Positions 51,397 to 61,565 of a stretch of 64,000 nt of DNA are shown piece after piece (the stretch's first letter is position 1; each line of letters starts with the position of its first letter). The stretch is from Lachnospiraceae bacterium UBA3692. Its GTDB lineage: Bacteria; Bacillota; Clostridia; Lachnospirales; Lachnospiraceae. A program made the translations under genes and the position numbers. The notes below the pieces were generated by a model. That model was not told the origin of the DNA and did not search any database. It saw nothing but the letters and a program-made list of their open reading frames with translations. The stretch spans positions 777 through 64,776 of the forward strand of contig DFIR01000006.1 of assembly GCA_002372815.1 (NCBI GenBank), given 5' to 3'.

Positions 51397-52542
51397 ATGA
51401 AAGTTTTCGACTTGATCCAAATGACGCCTGAGCAGGAAGACATCATCGGACTTGCACGTCAGATCTGCGAGAACGAGCTGAAGCCTTACACGGCAGAGCT
51501 GGACCGGGCAGGAAGGTACCCTGTTGAGATCGCCCAGAAATTCAAAGATGCCGGTCTGTATGCGCTGGAGGTCCCGGAGAAGTACGGCGGCATGGGTATC
51601 GATAATACGACCAACTTCCTGATGGCAGAGACGCTGGGCTACTACGACGCCGGATTCGGTTTCACATTCCATGCCGGCAGCATGGGCGCGGAATGTGTGT
51701 TTGTCGGCGGCACGGAGCAGCAGAAGCAGATGGCGGCGGAAGCACTCCTGGCAGGCAAAGGTTTTGCATTCTGCCTTACAGAACCTGCCTGTGGAAGCGA
51801 TGCTGCATCCATTACGACCACCGCTACCAGAGACGGAAATGACTACATTATCAACGGCAGCAAGTGCTTCATCAGCGGCGCGGAGCTGTCCGACTATTTC
51901 GTAGTCGCCACCACGATCGACAGATCTCTCAAGTATAAGGGCATCACCCTCTTCCTCGTGGAGAAGGAGCGTGGCGTCCAAATCGGCAAGCACGAGGATA
52001 AGCTGGGTTTACGCCTGTCCCCCACCAATGAAGTGATCTTCGACAATGTTCGTGTTCCCGCAGAGAACATGATCGGCGAGGAAGGCAGAGGCTGGGGCAT
52101 CGTCATGAAGAACATGGAAGTGGTTCGTCCGCATTCCATGAACTTTGCCACCGGTATCGCCATGAGAGCGGTGGACGAGGCGACCGCTTACGCTAAGGTC
52201 CGTATGCAGTTCGGCAAGCCCATCATCAAACTGCAGGGGCTGAGCTTCCTGCTGGCGGAGATGCTGGAGCGCACACTGGTCTCCCACGGCGCGCTCATGA
52301 ACGTGGCTTATCAGCTGGACAACGGCATGAAGCTCAACGGCGCCGGCAGCGCTGTGAAGATCTACGCTTCCCAGACCGCTTCCTATGTGGCTTCCAAGGC
52401 CATCGAGGTCCTGGGCGGCTACGGCTACATGCATGAGTACCCTGTCGAGAAGCTCATGAGAGATGCCAAGATCTTCGAGATCTTCGAAGGCACTAACCAG
52501 ATCCAGCAGGTGGTCCTGGGATCCCTTTTGGCCAAGGATTGA
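51397..52542 (+). CDS. Acyl-CoA dehydrogenase (CaiA-like)
   Basis: A 381-residue FAD acyl-CoA dehydrogenase. Signatures are FAFCLTEPACGSDAAS (flavin contact), RMQFGKPI and MRDAKIFEIFEGTNQIQQ; the last holds the catalytic Glu just before GTNQI. Its position beside a crotonase, a ligase and CaiB-type transferases parallels the carnitine caiA-D set. It starts the operon behind the sigma-54 promoter with GGAGG. The substrate is likely a short branched or hydroxy acyl-CoA; electrons may pass to an ETF that is not encoded here. Confidence 0.92.
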   Translation: MKVFDLIQMTPEQEDIIGLARQICENELKPYTAELDRAGRYPVEIAQKFKDAGLYALEVPEKYGGMGIDNTTNFLMAETLGYYDAGFGFTFHAGSMGAECVFVGGTEQQKQMAAEALLAGKGFAFCLTEPACGSDAASITTTATRDGNDYIINGSKCFISGAELSDYFVVATTIDRSLKYKGITLFLVEKERGVQIGKHEDKLGLRLSPTNEVIFDNVRVPAENMIGEEGRGWGIVMKNMEVVRPHSMNFATGIAMRAVDEATAYAKVRMQFGKPIIKLQGLSFLLAEMLERTLVSHGALMNVAYQLDNGMKLNGAGSAVKIYASQTASYVASKAIEVLGGYGYMHEYPVEKLMRDAKIFEIFEGTNQIQQVVLGSLLAKD

Positions 52543-52571
52543 GAAGGAACCGACGGAAAGGAGTCTGCCCT

Positions 52572-53354
52572 ATGAGCTATCAGGAAATCATCTATGAGGT
52601 GAAGGACCATATCGCTTTCATTACCATCAACCGGCCGGAGGTCTTCAATGCCCTGAAGATGTCCACCAAATATGAGATCGAGGATGCCATCGACACCATC
52701 GCCGCGGACCCGGAGGTCCTGGGCGTCATCATCACCGGCAAGGGCAAAGGATTCATCGCCGGCAACGACATCTCCGAGATCCGGATCGATGCCAAGGCGG
52801 AAGAGACCGTGGCCATGTCCACGCACGCCCACAAGCTCTTTGAGAAGTTCGACAATCTTCCCAAGCCCATCATCGCGGCGGTGAACGGATTCGCCATGGG
52901 CGGCGGCACGGAACTGGCGCTGGCCTGTGACCTGCGGGTCGCCAGCACCAAGGCTGTGTTCGCCCTTCCCGAAGTCGGCCTGGGCGTGGCCCCCTGCTAC
53001 GGCGGCACACAGAGACTGCCTCGCCTGATCGGCACCGGCTATGCCAAGGAAATGCTCTACACCGGCAGGAGAGTGAAGGCGGATGAGGCCCTCAGGATCG
53101 GCCTCGTGAACAGGGTCGTGGAGCCTGAGCAGCTGATGGACAGCGCGGTGGAACTCATGAATTCCATTCTGAAGAATGCGCCTATCGCCGTCAGAGTCTG
53201 CAAGGAACTTGTCAACCGCGGTATGGAGATGAGTCTGGAGGACGGCCTGAAACTTGAGTCCGATCTTAACGGTATGCTCGCAGAGACCGCGGACGCAAAG
53301 GAAGGAGTCAAAGCGTTCTTCGAGAAGAGACCGGCTGTTTTTGAGGGGAAATAA
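52572..53354 (+). CDS. Enoyl-CoA hydratase/isomerase (crotonase, CaiD-like)
   Basis: A 260-residue crotonase with NRPEVFNALK, GKGFIAGNDISEI (oxyanion hole), GGGTELALACD with one catalytic Glu and ALPEVGLG with the other. Both catalytic glutamates are kept, so hydration or dehydration of an enoyl-CoA is expected. The ATG at 52572 has AAAGGAG. It lies 29 bases after the dehydrogenase gene and is part of the same operon. Confidence 0.92.
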   Translation: MSYQEIIYEVKDHIAFITINRPEVFNALKMSTKYEIEDAIDTIAADPEVLGVIITGKGKGFIAGNDISEIRIDAKAEETVAMSTHAHKLFEKFDNLPKPIIAAVNGFAMGGGTELALACDLRVASTKAVFALPEVGLGVAPCYGGTQRLPRLIGTGYAKEMLYTGRRVKADEALRIGLVNRVVEPEQLMDSAVELMNSILKNAPIAVRVCKELVNRGMEMSLEDGLKLESDLNGMLAETADAKEGVKAFFEKRPAVFEGK

Positions 53355-53456
53355 GGGAAACAGAACGGAAAGCGCTTTAACTTATCCGGAATCAAACCGG
53401 AGGATTACACCTTTTTTACACTGGCCGCAGTGCGGCCCTAATGGAAAGGAGACAGT

Positions 53457-54770
53457 ATGAACGCTCTCAGTATCATCGGAGTCATTCTCGGAATCGCAAT
53501 CCTTGTTTACGGTTCTATGAAGGGCTACTCAGTTTTCATCTCCGCCATCGCGGGATCCGCCGTCATGGCGCTTCTCAGCGGCATTGGCCTGCAGGATGCT
53601 ATCCTCACAAGCTTCGTCGGAGGCTTCACCGGTTTCATCAGCGGCAACTTCATGGTCTTCGCAGCCGGCGCTCTGATGGGCAAGGCCTATGAGACCACCC
53701 ACGGCGCGAAATCGATCGCGCGTCTGTTCATCAGCCTCTTCGGCAAGACCTTCGCACCTTACGCGGTCCTGCTCGCGATCATCGTCATGACATGGGGCGG
53801 CATCGCCGGTTTCGTGCTGGCTTTCTCCGTGTTCCCGATCGCCCTGGAAGTCTTCCGTGAGGCGGATCTCCCCAGAGAGATCGTTCCCGGCGTCATCGTC
53901 GCAGGCTGCTGCACGGCTTCCAGCTGGGGTCCCGGCACCGCACAGCCCGTCAACGCGGTCATGGCCAACGGTTTCGGCACCAACCTGATGGCAGCGGCTG
54001 TTCCCAGTGCGATCATGGCGGTCGTCGCCGTGCTCACCGCTTTCGCAGTCATGTCTGTCCTCTTCAAGAGAGCCAGAGCCAACGATCAGCACTTCGTAGC
54101 ACTTGACACCACCCCTGTTGAGGATGTGCAGGATCTTCCCAACGGCTGGGTCGCTCTGATCCCGCTGGCAGTCGCCCTCATCCTGATCAATGTGAAGATC
54201 GGCGGCAAGGCCCTTCTGCCCACCCCCTTCGGTATCGCCGTCGGCGCTGCGCTGGCGATGATCCTCATGTTCAAGTATAAGACCGATGACAAGCCTGTTA
54301 CCAAGCATATCGGTGATGCATTCGGCAACGCACTGACTTCCATCGGCAACACGGGAGCAATGGTCGCTGTCGGTTCTGTTGCTCAGACCACCGTCGGATT
54401 CCAGACCGTCCTCGGCACTGTGACCGGCATCGGCGGCAGCCCGCTGATCGGCGCATCCCTCGCGGGCCTGATCGTGGCCTTCATCTGCGGCGGCGCGACC
54501 GGCGCGACCGGCCTGCTCGGACCGATCCTGACCCCCGTCTACACCGCGATGGGCGCTAACCTCGAGATGGTCGGCCGTATCGTGATGGCCTCCGGTCACA
54601 TCACCGGCACCCTCTGGAACGGCGGCTTCATCAACACCGTTATCACCGGTATTGCAAAGGATACCTACAAGAACTGCTTCAAGTATTCCTTCCTGATCTG
54701 CACGTTCTCCAACATCGTGGCTGTGATCGTCGGTATCATCATCATGACCATCATGGGACCTTATGTCTGA
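53457..54770 (+). CDS. GntP-family permease, copy 1
   Basis: A 437-residue membrane protein with about twelve hydrophobic segments, of the gluconate/hydroxy-acid GntP type. GGFTGFISGNFMVFAAGALMG and the second-half GGATGATGLLGPIL blocks are typical. Such permeases import gluconate or 3-hydroxybutyrate-like acids with protons. This contrasts with the BCCT transporter CaiT of carnitine operons and points to a free hydroxy acid substrate. Paralogue: 60099-61418. Confidence 0.88.
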   Translation: MNALSIIGVILGIAILVYGSMKGYSVFISAIAGSAVMALLSGIGLQDAILTSFVGGFTGFISGNFMVFAAGALMGKAYETTHGAKSIARLFISLFGKTFAPYAVLLAIIVMTWGGIAGFVLAFSVFPIALEVFREADLPREIVPGVIVAGCCTASSWGPGTAQPVNAVMANGFGTNLMAAAVPSAIMAVVAVLTAFAVMSVLFKRARANDQHFVALDTTPVEDVQDLPNGWVALIPLAVALILINVKIGGKALLPTPFGIAVGAALAMILMFKYKTDDKPVTKHIGDAFGNALTSIGNTGAMVAVGSVAQTTVGFQTVLGTVTGIGGSPLIGASLAGLIVAFICGGATGATGLLGPILTPVYTAMGANLEMVGRIVMASGHITGTLWNGGFINTVITGIAKDTYKNCFKYSFLICTFSNIVAVIVGIIIMTIMGPYV

Positions 54771-54794
54771 TCAGTTTCCCGGAAAGGAGAGTAC

Positions 54795-55679
54795 ATGGAT
54801 CTTATGAAATTCATCGGGACCTCCACCGGTCCCAGAAAGATCGAATACAACTGGAGAGACATGGCGCTGTACGCCCTGGCGGTCGGCGCCGGTGAAAAAG
54901 ATCTGCAGTACACCTTTGAGAAGAACATGAAAGCGATCCCCAGCTTCGGCACTGTGCCGTACTGGAATGCTGTCAACAACTATCCCCAGAGACCGGCTCC
55001 TTATCCGGGCGCCTTCGTTGTACGCGAGGCCCTGGAGAGGGAGGAAGGCGGCATCGTCAAGGGCCTTCACATGGAGCACACCCTGGTGATGCACCGTCCC
55101 ATCGACCCCATTAAGGGCTCGCTGGTCTTCGAGGATACGATCACCAATATCTATGACAGGGGAGAAGGCAAGGGCATCATCGTGGAGACCAAAGTCCCCG
55201 TGTACGATGAAGCCGGCAATCTCCTGTGTGAGAACATCTCCAACACCATGTTCTTCACGCACGGAGGCTTCGGAGGCGAAGCACCTAAAAAGTCTTCCGT
55301 GAAAATACCTGACAGGGAGCCGGACTGCTCACTGGAGTCGGTCCTCTCCCCGACAGCCAATATGCTGTATCGCCTGACGGGCGACACCAACAGGGTCCAC
55401 GCGGATCCCGAGGTGGCGCAGGCAGAGGGATTCCCCCGCCCCTTCATGCAGGGTCTCTGCTCCTTCGGTTATGCCTGCCGCATGGCCATAGAAGCGCTCA
55501 TCCCCGGTGAACCGGAGAGAATGACCTGCATCTCCGCCCAGATGCGCAGCATCTGCTTCCCCGGCAGCACCCTGCGTCTGGATGTCTGGAAGGAAGAGGA
55601 AGGCAGGGCGGTATTCAGGCTGGTCTGCGTGGAAGACGGCAAGCCTGTTCTGGACAGAGGGCTCTTTACCTGGAAATAA
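54795..55679 (+). CDS. MaoC-type 2-enoyl-CoA hydratase, active-site residues kept
   Basis: A 294-residue double hot-dog protein like the hydratase 2 of multifunctional enzyme 2. The first hot dog is at about 1-145. The catalytic MaoC segment runs YRLTGDTNRVHADPEVA and RPFMQGLCSFGYA (about 195-235), with Asp, Asn and His present. It would hydrate an enoyl-CoA to an (R)-3-hydroxyacyl-CoA. It lies 24 bases after the first permease. Confidence 0.9.
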   Translation: MDLMKFIGTSTGPRKIEYNWRDMALYALAVGAGEKDLQYTFEKNMKAIPSFGTVPYWNAVNNYPQRPAPYPGAFVVREALEREEGGIVKGLHMEHTLVMHRPIDPIKGSLVFEDTITNIYDRGEGKGIIVETKVPVYDEAGNLLCENISNTMFFTHGGFGGEAPKKSSVKIPDREPDCSLESVLSPTANMLYRLTGDTNRVHADPEVAQAEGFPRPFMQGLCSFGYACRMAIEALIPGEPERMTCISAQMRSICFPGSTLRLDVWKEEEGRAVFRLVCVEDGKPVLDRGLFTWK

Positions 55680-55688
55680 GGAGTGAAG

Positions 55689-57326
55689 ATGCTCATAACG
55701 CAATTGATCACAGAAAATGCAAAGCACTATCCCGATGAGCCGGCATTGATTGAGATCAACAGCAGGAAACAGATCCCCGGCAATGAAGAGGCCTATCGGA
55801 ATGCCCGCAGAGAGCTGACCTGGAAAGAGACAGAAGAAATGGTGTGCAGGATCGCCAACCTGTTTCTGGACAGAAGCTATGGCAAGGGCAGCCATATAGG
55901 CATCATCATGCGCAACAATCTGGAGTGGCTCCCGGTCTGGCTGGGAGTTCTCCGGATGGGGGGCGTGGTCGTTCCCCTCAATTACCGGAAAAGTGCAGAG
56001 GAGCTGTATGACCAGATCACCAGGGCTGACCTGTGCGCGATCGTGGTGGACCCCTCCGCCGGACAGCGGCTCATGCCTGTACGCCACCGGCTCAGAAACG
56101 TTAAACAGGTCTTTGTATGCGGCAGCGGTTTCATGCTGCCCCAGGAGACGGAGAGTCTGCAGGAGGCCATTGAGAACAGTCGGCCTGAGGACCCGGGTAT
56201 ACCGCTGCTGCGTGAGGACGAGGCGGCGATCTACTACTCTTCAGGAACGACCGGACAGCCCAAGGCAGTGGTCTATACCCACCATACGCTGGAAGAGGCC
56301 GTGATCCGTGAGTGGAAGAATCATCATCAGACCCACGGTGACTGCTTTATCTGCATCCCACCGCTCTACCACGTGGGCGCCAAGCTCCACGCCTCCGGCA
56401 ACCTCCTCGTGGGGGCGCCGACAGTGCTGATGACAGGATTCAATGTGGCCTGCTTTTTCGAGATCCTTGAAAGAGAGAAGGTCAGCATCGCTTTCCTTCT
56501 GCTCCCCTGGGTACAGGACATCCTGGAATGCCTGCGGGAGGGCACACTGGATCTTTCGGGACGGGACCTTCACGCTTTCCGCCTCCTCCACATGGGGGCA
56601 CAGCTGATCCCGCCGGAGATCATCGCGAAGCTGCGCCGGCAGTGGCCGACCCTGTCGCTGGATATCAGCTACGGGCTCACGGAGTCCGGAGGGCCGGGCA
56701 TTATGGATCTGGGAAGTGACAATGTGGACCGTGCCGGCTCAGTGGGACGCCCTGCTGCCGGTTGGGAGGCGAAGATCATCGGACCGGACGGACAGGAGAT
56801 AATGGATGACGCCCCGGGAGAACTTCTGATGAAGGGACCGGGCATGATGAAGGAGTATTTGGGAAATCCAGAGGCGACGGCTCAGGCTCTGGAAGGAGGA
56901 TGGCTCCATACAGGGGATATCGCCCGCAGAGACAAGGACGGATTCTACTATATCGTAGACAGGAAGAAAGACATCATCATCAGTGGAGGAGAGAATATTA
57001 TACCTTCCGAGGTGGAGCACTTCTTCCGTGAGCGTGCGGATGTTGTCGATGCGGCTGTCTTCGGAGTCGCGCATAAAAGGCTCGGAGAAGTAGTAGCTGC
57101 CGTGGTAACGCTTTCAGCAGACAGCACGGCGGATCAGGAGGAAATAGAAGAATACTGCCGGACGATTCCTGCATTTATGATGCCGCGCCATGTGTTCATC
57201 GGCGAAGTGGTGCGCAATGCCACAGGTAAAGTGGACAGAAATGCAATGCGTGCCCGCTATCAGCCGCTCTGCACTCCGGAGACGGATATCCGATGCCGGA
57301 AAGCTTGTTGTGAAGGACAGAAATAG
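55689..57326 (+). CDS. Acyl-CoA ligase, AMP-forming (CaiC-like)
   Basis: A 545-residue ANL-superfamily ligase that activates an acid with ATP and CoA. Motifs are YYSSGTTGQPKAV (P-loop), SYGLTESGG, GWLHTGDIARRDKDG, ISGGENIIPSEVE and GKVDRNA with the catalytic Lys. ATG 55689 has AAGGAG at the right distance; the GTG two codons upstream overlaps that site. It follows the MaoC gene closely. Confidence 0.92.
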   Translation: MLITQLITENAKHYPDEPALIEINSRKQIPGNEEAYRNARRELTWKETEEMVCRIANLFLDRSYGKGSHIGIIMRNNLEWLPVWLGVLRMGGVVVPLNYRKSAEELYDQITRADLCAIVVDPSAGQRLMPVRHRLRNVKQVFVCGSGFMLPQETESLQEAIENSRPEDPGIPLLREDEAAIYYSSGTTGQPKAVVYTHHTLEEAVIREWKNHHQTHGDCFICIPPLYHVGAKLHASGNLLVGAPTVLMTGFNVACFFEILEREKVSIAFLLLPWVQDILECLREGTLDLSGRDLHAFRLLHMGAQLIPPEIIAKLRRQWPTLSLDISYGLTESGGPGIMDLGSDNVDRAGSVGRPAAGWEAKIIGPDGQEIMDDAPGELLMKGPGMMKEYLGNPEATAQALEGGWLHTGDIARRDKDGFYYIVDRKKDIIISGGENIIPSEVEHFFRERADVVDAAVFGVAHKRLGEVVAAVVTLSADSTADQEEIEEYCRTIPAFMMPRHVFIGEVVRNATGKVDRNAMRARYQPLCTPETDIRCRKACCEGQK

Positions 57327-57383
57327 AGCGGAAGCAGGAAGAATCGGACGACAGGAAGACAGAACAATAGGGAGATAGCAATT

Positions 57384-58673
57384 ATGGCACAGAGATGGGA
57401 GACACTTGAAAGGATCCCCGCACCTGCAATGACACCGAAATTCGGGCCGCTGACGGGTATGCGTGTGCTTACTACCGGCGGATATCTGGCACTGCCCAGG
57501 GCAGCAGTCATGCTGGGAGAATTCGGCGCTGAAGTGGTCTACCTGGAGCTTCCGGGCCACGGAGACAATTTCCGCAGCTTCTCGCCGATGATCGAAGATC
57601 CGAACGGCAAGAAGGTCGGCAGCGCGTGGGCAGCCATGCGGCGCAATATCCTCAGCGTGACCCTGCAGACCAATCTCCGGAAGAATCCGGAGGCACGCGA
57701 GATCTTCAACTGCCTGATCAAAGAGGCGGACGTCTGGATCGAGAGCGTGGTCTGGCTGGAGAAGCTGGGGCTGTCAGACAAGGATCTTCTGGAGATCAAT
57801 CCGAAGCTTGTTATCTGCCACATCAGCGGATACGGGAAGCCGGAGTTCGGCGGAGACCCAGCCATCTGCGATAAAGCGGCCTACGACATCAGCGGCCAGG
57901 CAGCCAGCGGCTGGATGATCCAGAACGGCGAACCGGACGGTGTACCTATGCGCGGCAATCCGGGCCTGAGCGATTTCACCACCGGCTACTCGGCAGTGAT
58001 CGGTGTCCTGCTCGCCTATATCAACGCGCAGAAGACCGGCCAGGGACAGGTGGTCGATGCCTCCATGTTCGAGGCGCAGGCCATGTACATCCAGGACTAT
58101 GTGACTGCCTGGGTGGAAGCAGGCGTGATGAAACCCAGGACCGGCTCCAAGCAGTTCAACTTCCAGCCTTATGATGTATTTCTTGCCAGAGACGGCAAAT
58201 ACGTGGCTATGGGAGGCTTCGGTCCCGCGGTGTTCGAACGGATCGTCCGTGCGCTGGATCTGGATCCGGAGTACTACACCAGAGACTCGACGGGCAACGG
58301 CGTGGAAGCTGTCAATTCCCCCAAGGGAAGAGAATTTGACGCCTATGTCCGCAAATGGGTCGCGGACCGTGACGCCAAGGACGTCGTCGCTCACATGGAC
58401 AAGTTCAAGGTGGCGGCACAGGTCGTCGTGGACGCCCAGGACATCGCCACGGATCCTCACTGGATCGATCGCGGCGACATCGTGAAGTATGAGGACCAGG
58501 AGCTGGGCCGCGATATCACGGCCGTCGGCGTGATCCCCAAGCTTTCCGGGACCCCCGGCCAGATCTGGCGCGGCGCTCCCCGTCTGGGACAGGATACAGA
58601 TCTGGTCCTGAAGACACTCTGCAGATACAGCGAGGAAGAGATCCTGGCCTTCCGGGAGAAGGGCCTCATCTGA
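57384..58673 (+). CDS. Family III CoA-transferase (CaiB/BaiF), copy A
   Basis: A 429-residue CaiB/BaiF CoA-transferase. The N-terminal part has GMRVLTTGGYLALPRAAVMLGEFGAEVVYLE, and the active-site Asp lies in AAYDISGQAASGWM. It exchanges CoA between acyl-CoA and a free acid. This copy is clearly distinct from copies B and C. Confidence 0.9.
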   Translation: MAQRWETLERIPAPAMTPKFGPLTGMRVLTTGGYLALPRAAVMLGEFGAEVVYLELPGHGDNFRSFSPMIEDPNGKKVGSAWAAMRRNILSVTLQTNLRKNPEAREIFNCLIKEADVWIESVVWLEKLGLSDKDLLEINPKLVICHISGYGKPEFGGDPAICDKAAYDISGQAASGWMIQNGEPDGVPMRGNPGLSDFTTGYSAVIGVLLAYINAQKTGQGQVVDASMFEAQAMYIQDYVTAWVEAGVMKPRTGSKQFNFQPYDVFLARDGKYVAMGGFGPAVFERIVRALDLDPEYYTRDSTGNGVEAVNSPKGREFDAYVRKWVADRDAKDVVAHMDKFKVAAQVVVDAQDIATDPHWIDRGDIVKYEDQELGRDITAVGVIPKLSGTPGQIWRGAPRLGQDTDLVLKTLCRYSEEEILAFREKGLI

Positions 58674-58733
58674 GATCCGTACATTTTAACATCGTTCAGC
58701 AATAAGAATCACTTATAGAGAAAGGAGCTCATT

Positions 58734-59972
58734 ATGTCAGAAATGTTTTGCGGTCAGCCTTTGAAGGGTATCAAAGTCGTGGACTTCACCGGTTACGGCG
58801 CAGGCCCCATGGCAGGCAGGATCCTCGGCGCCTGGGGCGCGGACGTCATCAAGGTCGAGCCCCTCACCGGTGACGGCTCCCGTATCTCCGGTCTCGCGCT
58901 CGGACTTCGCGCGGACGAGGGTGCCAACCCGCACTACGAGCAGAAGGACAGCAACAAGAGATCCATCGCTCTGAACCTGAAGACCAAAGAAGGCGCCGAG
59001 ATCATGGACAAGCTCATTGCGGGCGCCAACATCTTCATCTCCAACTTCCGCATGAAAGCACTCAAGAAGCTCGGCCTGGACTATGAGACCATGTCCGCCA
59101 AGTATCCCCACATCATCTGGGGCAACATCAGCGGATTCGGCCATGAAGGCCCGGATGCTGACAATGCCGGTTTCGATACCGTTTCTTACTGGGCCAAGAG
59201 CGGCATGATGATCGACTGGTGCGAAGACGGCTATGCTCCTCTGATCCCTCCTTTCGGCCTTGGTGATACCGTCATCGGCGCTTATCTGGCCGGCGGCGTT
59301 GCCACCTGTCTGCTGCAGCAGAAGCTGACCGGCAAGGGCGAGAAGGTCGTGGCTTCCCTGTACGGAAGCGGCATGTACTCCCAGGCGTGGGTCCTGCAGT
59401 CCGTGTACAGAGGCGCCAAGTATCCCCGCAGCCGCAAGTATGCCGACAGCCCGATGCGCAACACCTACAAGACCAAGGACGGCGAGTGGGTCATGCTGTC
59501 CGTGCTGATGTATGACCGCTACTATCCGACCTTCGTCAAGATGATCGGACATCCTGAGATGATCGACGATCCCCGTTACAACAGCGAGACCGGCATCATG
59601 CAGAACCAGGAGGCCAAGAGAGAGTTCGTCGAGATGATCGACGAGGTCTTCGCGACCAAGACCTGGGAGGAGTGGCACAAGATCCTGATCGAGAACGACA
59701 TCGCTCATGACAAGATCAACCACCTGTCCGAAGTCCTTCTGGACAATCCGCAGACAGTTGCCAACAACAACGCGTATCTGTACAAGAACCGCGACGGCAG
59801 CGAAGACCTCATGGTCGCGGATCCCATCCGTTTCGGCGGCTTCTATAAGATCCCCTTCAAGAACGCTCCTCTGTGCGGCGAGCAGACCACCGAGATCCTG
59901 AACGAAATCGGCTACGACGCGGAGGCGGTCAAGGGCCTGATCGAGGCCGGCGTTGTGAAGCAGCACGACTGA
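58734..59972 (+). CDS. Family III CoA-transferase (HadA/FldA-like), copy B
   Basis: A 412-residue CaiB/BaiF transferase. KGIKVVDFTGYGAGPMAGRIL opens the fold, and the catalytic Asp is in NAGFDTVSYWAKSG. Its pattern recalls the HadA/FldA group that activates 2-hydroxy acids such as hydroxyisocaproate or aryl-lactates, but no HadBC/FldBC dehydratase is in the window. AAAGGAG precedes ATG. Copy C at 63182 shares many blocks, including NFRMKALKKLGLDYE. Confidence 0.9.
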   Translation: MSEMFCGQPLKGIKVVDFTGYGAGPMAGRILGAWGADVIKVEPLTGDGSRISGLALGLRADEGANPHYEQKDSNKRSIALNLKTKEGAEIMDKLIAGANIFISNFRMKALKKLGLDYETMSAKYPHIIWGNISGFGHEGPDADNAGFDTVSYWAKSGMMIDWCEDGYAPLIPPFGLGDTVIGAYLAGGVATCLLQQKLTGKGEKVVASLYGSGMYSQAWVLQSVYRGAKYPRSRKYADSPMRNTYKTKDGEWVMLSVLMYDRYYPTFVKMIGHPEMIDDPRYNSETGIMQNQEAKREFVEMIDEVFATKTWEEWHKILIENDIAHDKINHLSEVLLDNPQTVANNNAYLYKNRDGSEDLMVADPIRFGGFYKIPFKNAPLCGEQTTEILNEIGYDAEAVKGLIEAGVVKQHD

Positions 59973-59993
59973 TCAAAAACGTGACCGGTCCGG

Positions 59994-60020
59994 GTGCGCG
60001 GCGCATGCCGCGCCGCGCAC
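59994..60020 (+). terminator. Strong GC stem-loop before the second permease
   Basis: GTGCGCGGCG pairs with CGCCGCGCAC around CATGC, and ATCTTT follows. It may partly terminate, setting lower expression of the downstream permease. Confidence 0.5.
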
Positions 60021-60098
60021 TGCGGATCTTTAAGAGGGGAGAGACAGTTTTTATCAGGAGAGCGGCTACCAACCACTTTCCGGAATGGAGAGGGAACT

Positions 60099-61418
60099 AT
60101 GTCTGACATTTTAAGTATTATTGGAATGATCGCTGCCCTGGCAGCTCTGTCCTTCATGGTCATGAAGGGCGTGAACATTTTCATCGCTGCCATCGTGAGT
60201 TCGCTGATCGTCGCTGTTACCGGCGGCATTCCGCTCTACGAAGCACTGCAGACCAACTACATGGGCGGTTTCACAGGCTTCTTTGGCGGCAACTTCCTGA
60301 TCTTCGTGGCAGGCGCTATCATGGGCCAGGTCTATGAGAAGACCAACGGCGCCAAGGCGATCGCCCGCATGATCATCAACGGCCTGGGCAAGCAGGCGGC
60401 GATCGTGGCCGTTCCGCTGGCCATCGGTATCCTGACCTACGGCGGCATCGCCGGTTTCGTGGTCTGCTTCGCAGTTTTCCCGATCGCTCTGGAGATCTAC
60501 CGTGAGGCGGATATCCCGAGAAGATTTATCCCCGGTGCCATCGTCTTCGCGTGCTGCACCTTCTCCGCTATCGGCCCCGGCAACCCGCAGGTCGGAAACG
60601 TGGTCCTGCAGAATGCACTGGGAACGACCCTGATGGCCGGTGCCGTGGTCGGCTTTGTCGCCACCATCGTCACGCTGGTCGTAGGCGTCTTCATGCTGAC
60701 GGTCATGGTCAAGAGGGCACAGGCGGCCGGTGAACATTTCGTCGCAAAGCCCACCGACAAATTCGATGACGACGCGGTCTGCCCCAACGGCTGGCTGGCA
60801 CTGGCGCCTTTGGCACTTACTCTGATCCTGATCAACATCAAGGTCGGCGGAGCACAGATCATCCCTACCCCCTTCGGCGTGTTCCTGGGCTCCGTCCTTG
60901 CCTACATCGTGCTCAGAAAGTATAAGACCGATCCGACACCGGTCATGGATCTGCTTGCGAACGGCATTCGCAATGCCGTCACAGCAGCTGCCAATACCTC
61001 GGCAGTCGTCGGTTTCGGCAGCGTTGTCAAGGCGGCCAGCGGCTTCCCGGTGCTGTGCTCTGCCATTGAGAACATCCCCGGCCCGCCGCTCGTAGCAGTG
61101 GCACTGGCAACCACCATTATTGCCGGTATCTGCGGCAGCGGCTCCGGCGGTCTGGGCATCGCCGCTCCGATCCTGAAACCCATCTTCGTTGACGGACTGG
61201 GCATCAACATCAACGTCCTGCACCGTATGATGATGGTCGCATCCTGCGGTCTGGATTCCCTGCCGCACAACGGATTCGTCGTCACCGTGATCAACGGTGT
61301 CTGCGGCGAGACCCACAAGGATGCCTACATGCCGGTCTTCTGGCTGACCGTCGTCACGCCGCTGATCGCTACGGCTGTGTCCATCGTCCTGTTTACGCTG
61401 TTCCCGAATCTGCCGTAA
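60099..61418 (+). CDS. GntP-family permease, copy 2
   Basis: A 439-residue membrane protein with about twelve hydrophobic segments, a close paralogue of the 53457 permease. Matching blocks include GGFTGFFGGNFLIFVAGAIMG and the later CGSGSGGLGIAAPILKP. It differs in the substrate-facing second half, so it may import a related acid. Both permeases belong to the CoA cluster. A strong terminator follows, closing the transcription unit or its main part. Confidence 0.88.
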   Translation: MSDILSIIGMIAALAALSFMVMKGVNIFIAAIVSSLIVAVTGGIPLYEALQTNYMGGFTGFFGGNFLIFVAGAIMGQVYEKTNGAKAIARMIINGLGKQAAIVAVPLAIGILTYGGIAGFVVCFAVFPIALEIYREADIPRRFIPGAIVFACCTFSAIGPGNPQVGNVVLQNALGTTLMAGAVVGFVATIVTLVVGVFMLTVMVKRAQAAGEHFVAKPTDKFDDDAVCPNGWLALAPLALTLILINIKVGGAQIIPTPFGVFLGSVLAYIVLRKYKTDPTPVMDLLANGIRNAVTAAANTSAVVGFGSVVKAASGFPVLCSAIENIPGPPLVAVALATTIIAGICGSGSGGLGIAAPILKPIFVDGLGININVLHRMMMVASCGLDSLPHNGFVVTVINGVCGETHKDAYMPVFWLTVVTPLIATAVSIVLFTLFPNLP

Positions 61419-61471
61419 GCAGAGCGTGTGAACGTCGGAAGCCGGGAGGCAGAGATCTGACCTGCATTGAA

Positions 61472-61504
61472 GGGGCCCCCGCACCTGCGCGGGGGTCCCT
61501 TTTC
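61472..61504 (+). terminator. Terminator after the second permease
   Basis: GGGGCCCCCGC pairs with GCGGGGGTCCC, with ACCTGC in the loop, and TTTT follows. It separates the first eight catabolic genes from the last three. Confidence 0.85.
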
Positions 61505-61565
61505 AAACGCAGAAGGTATCGTGTCAAGTCATCCTGCTGTTATGTCTTTTGAAAGGAGGACGAAG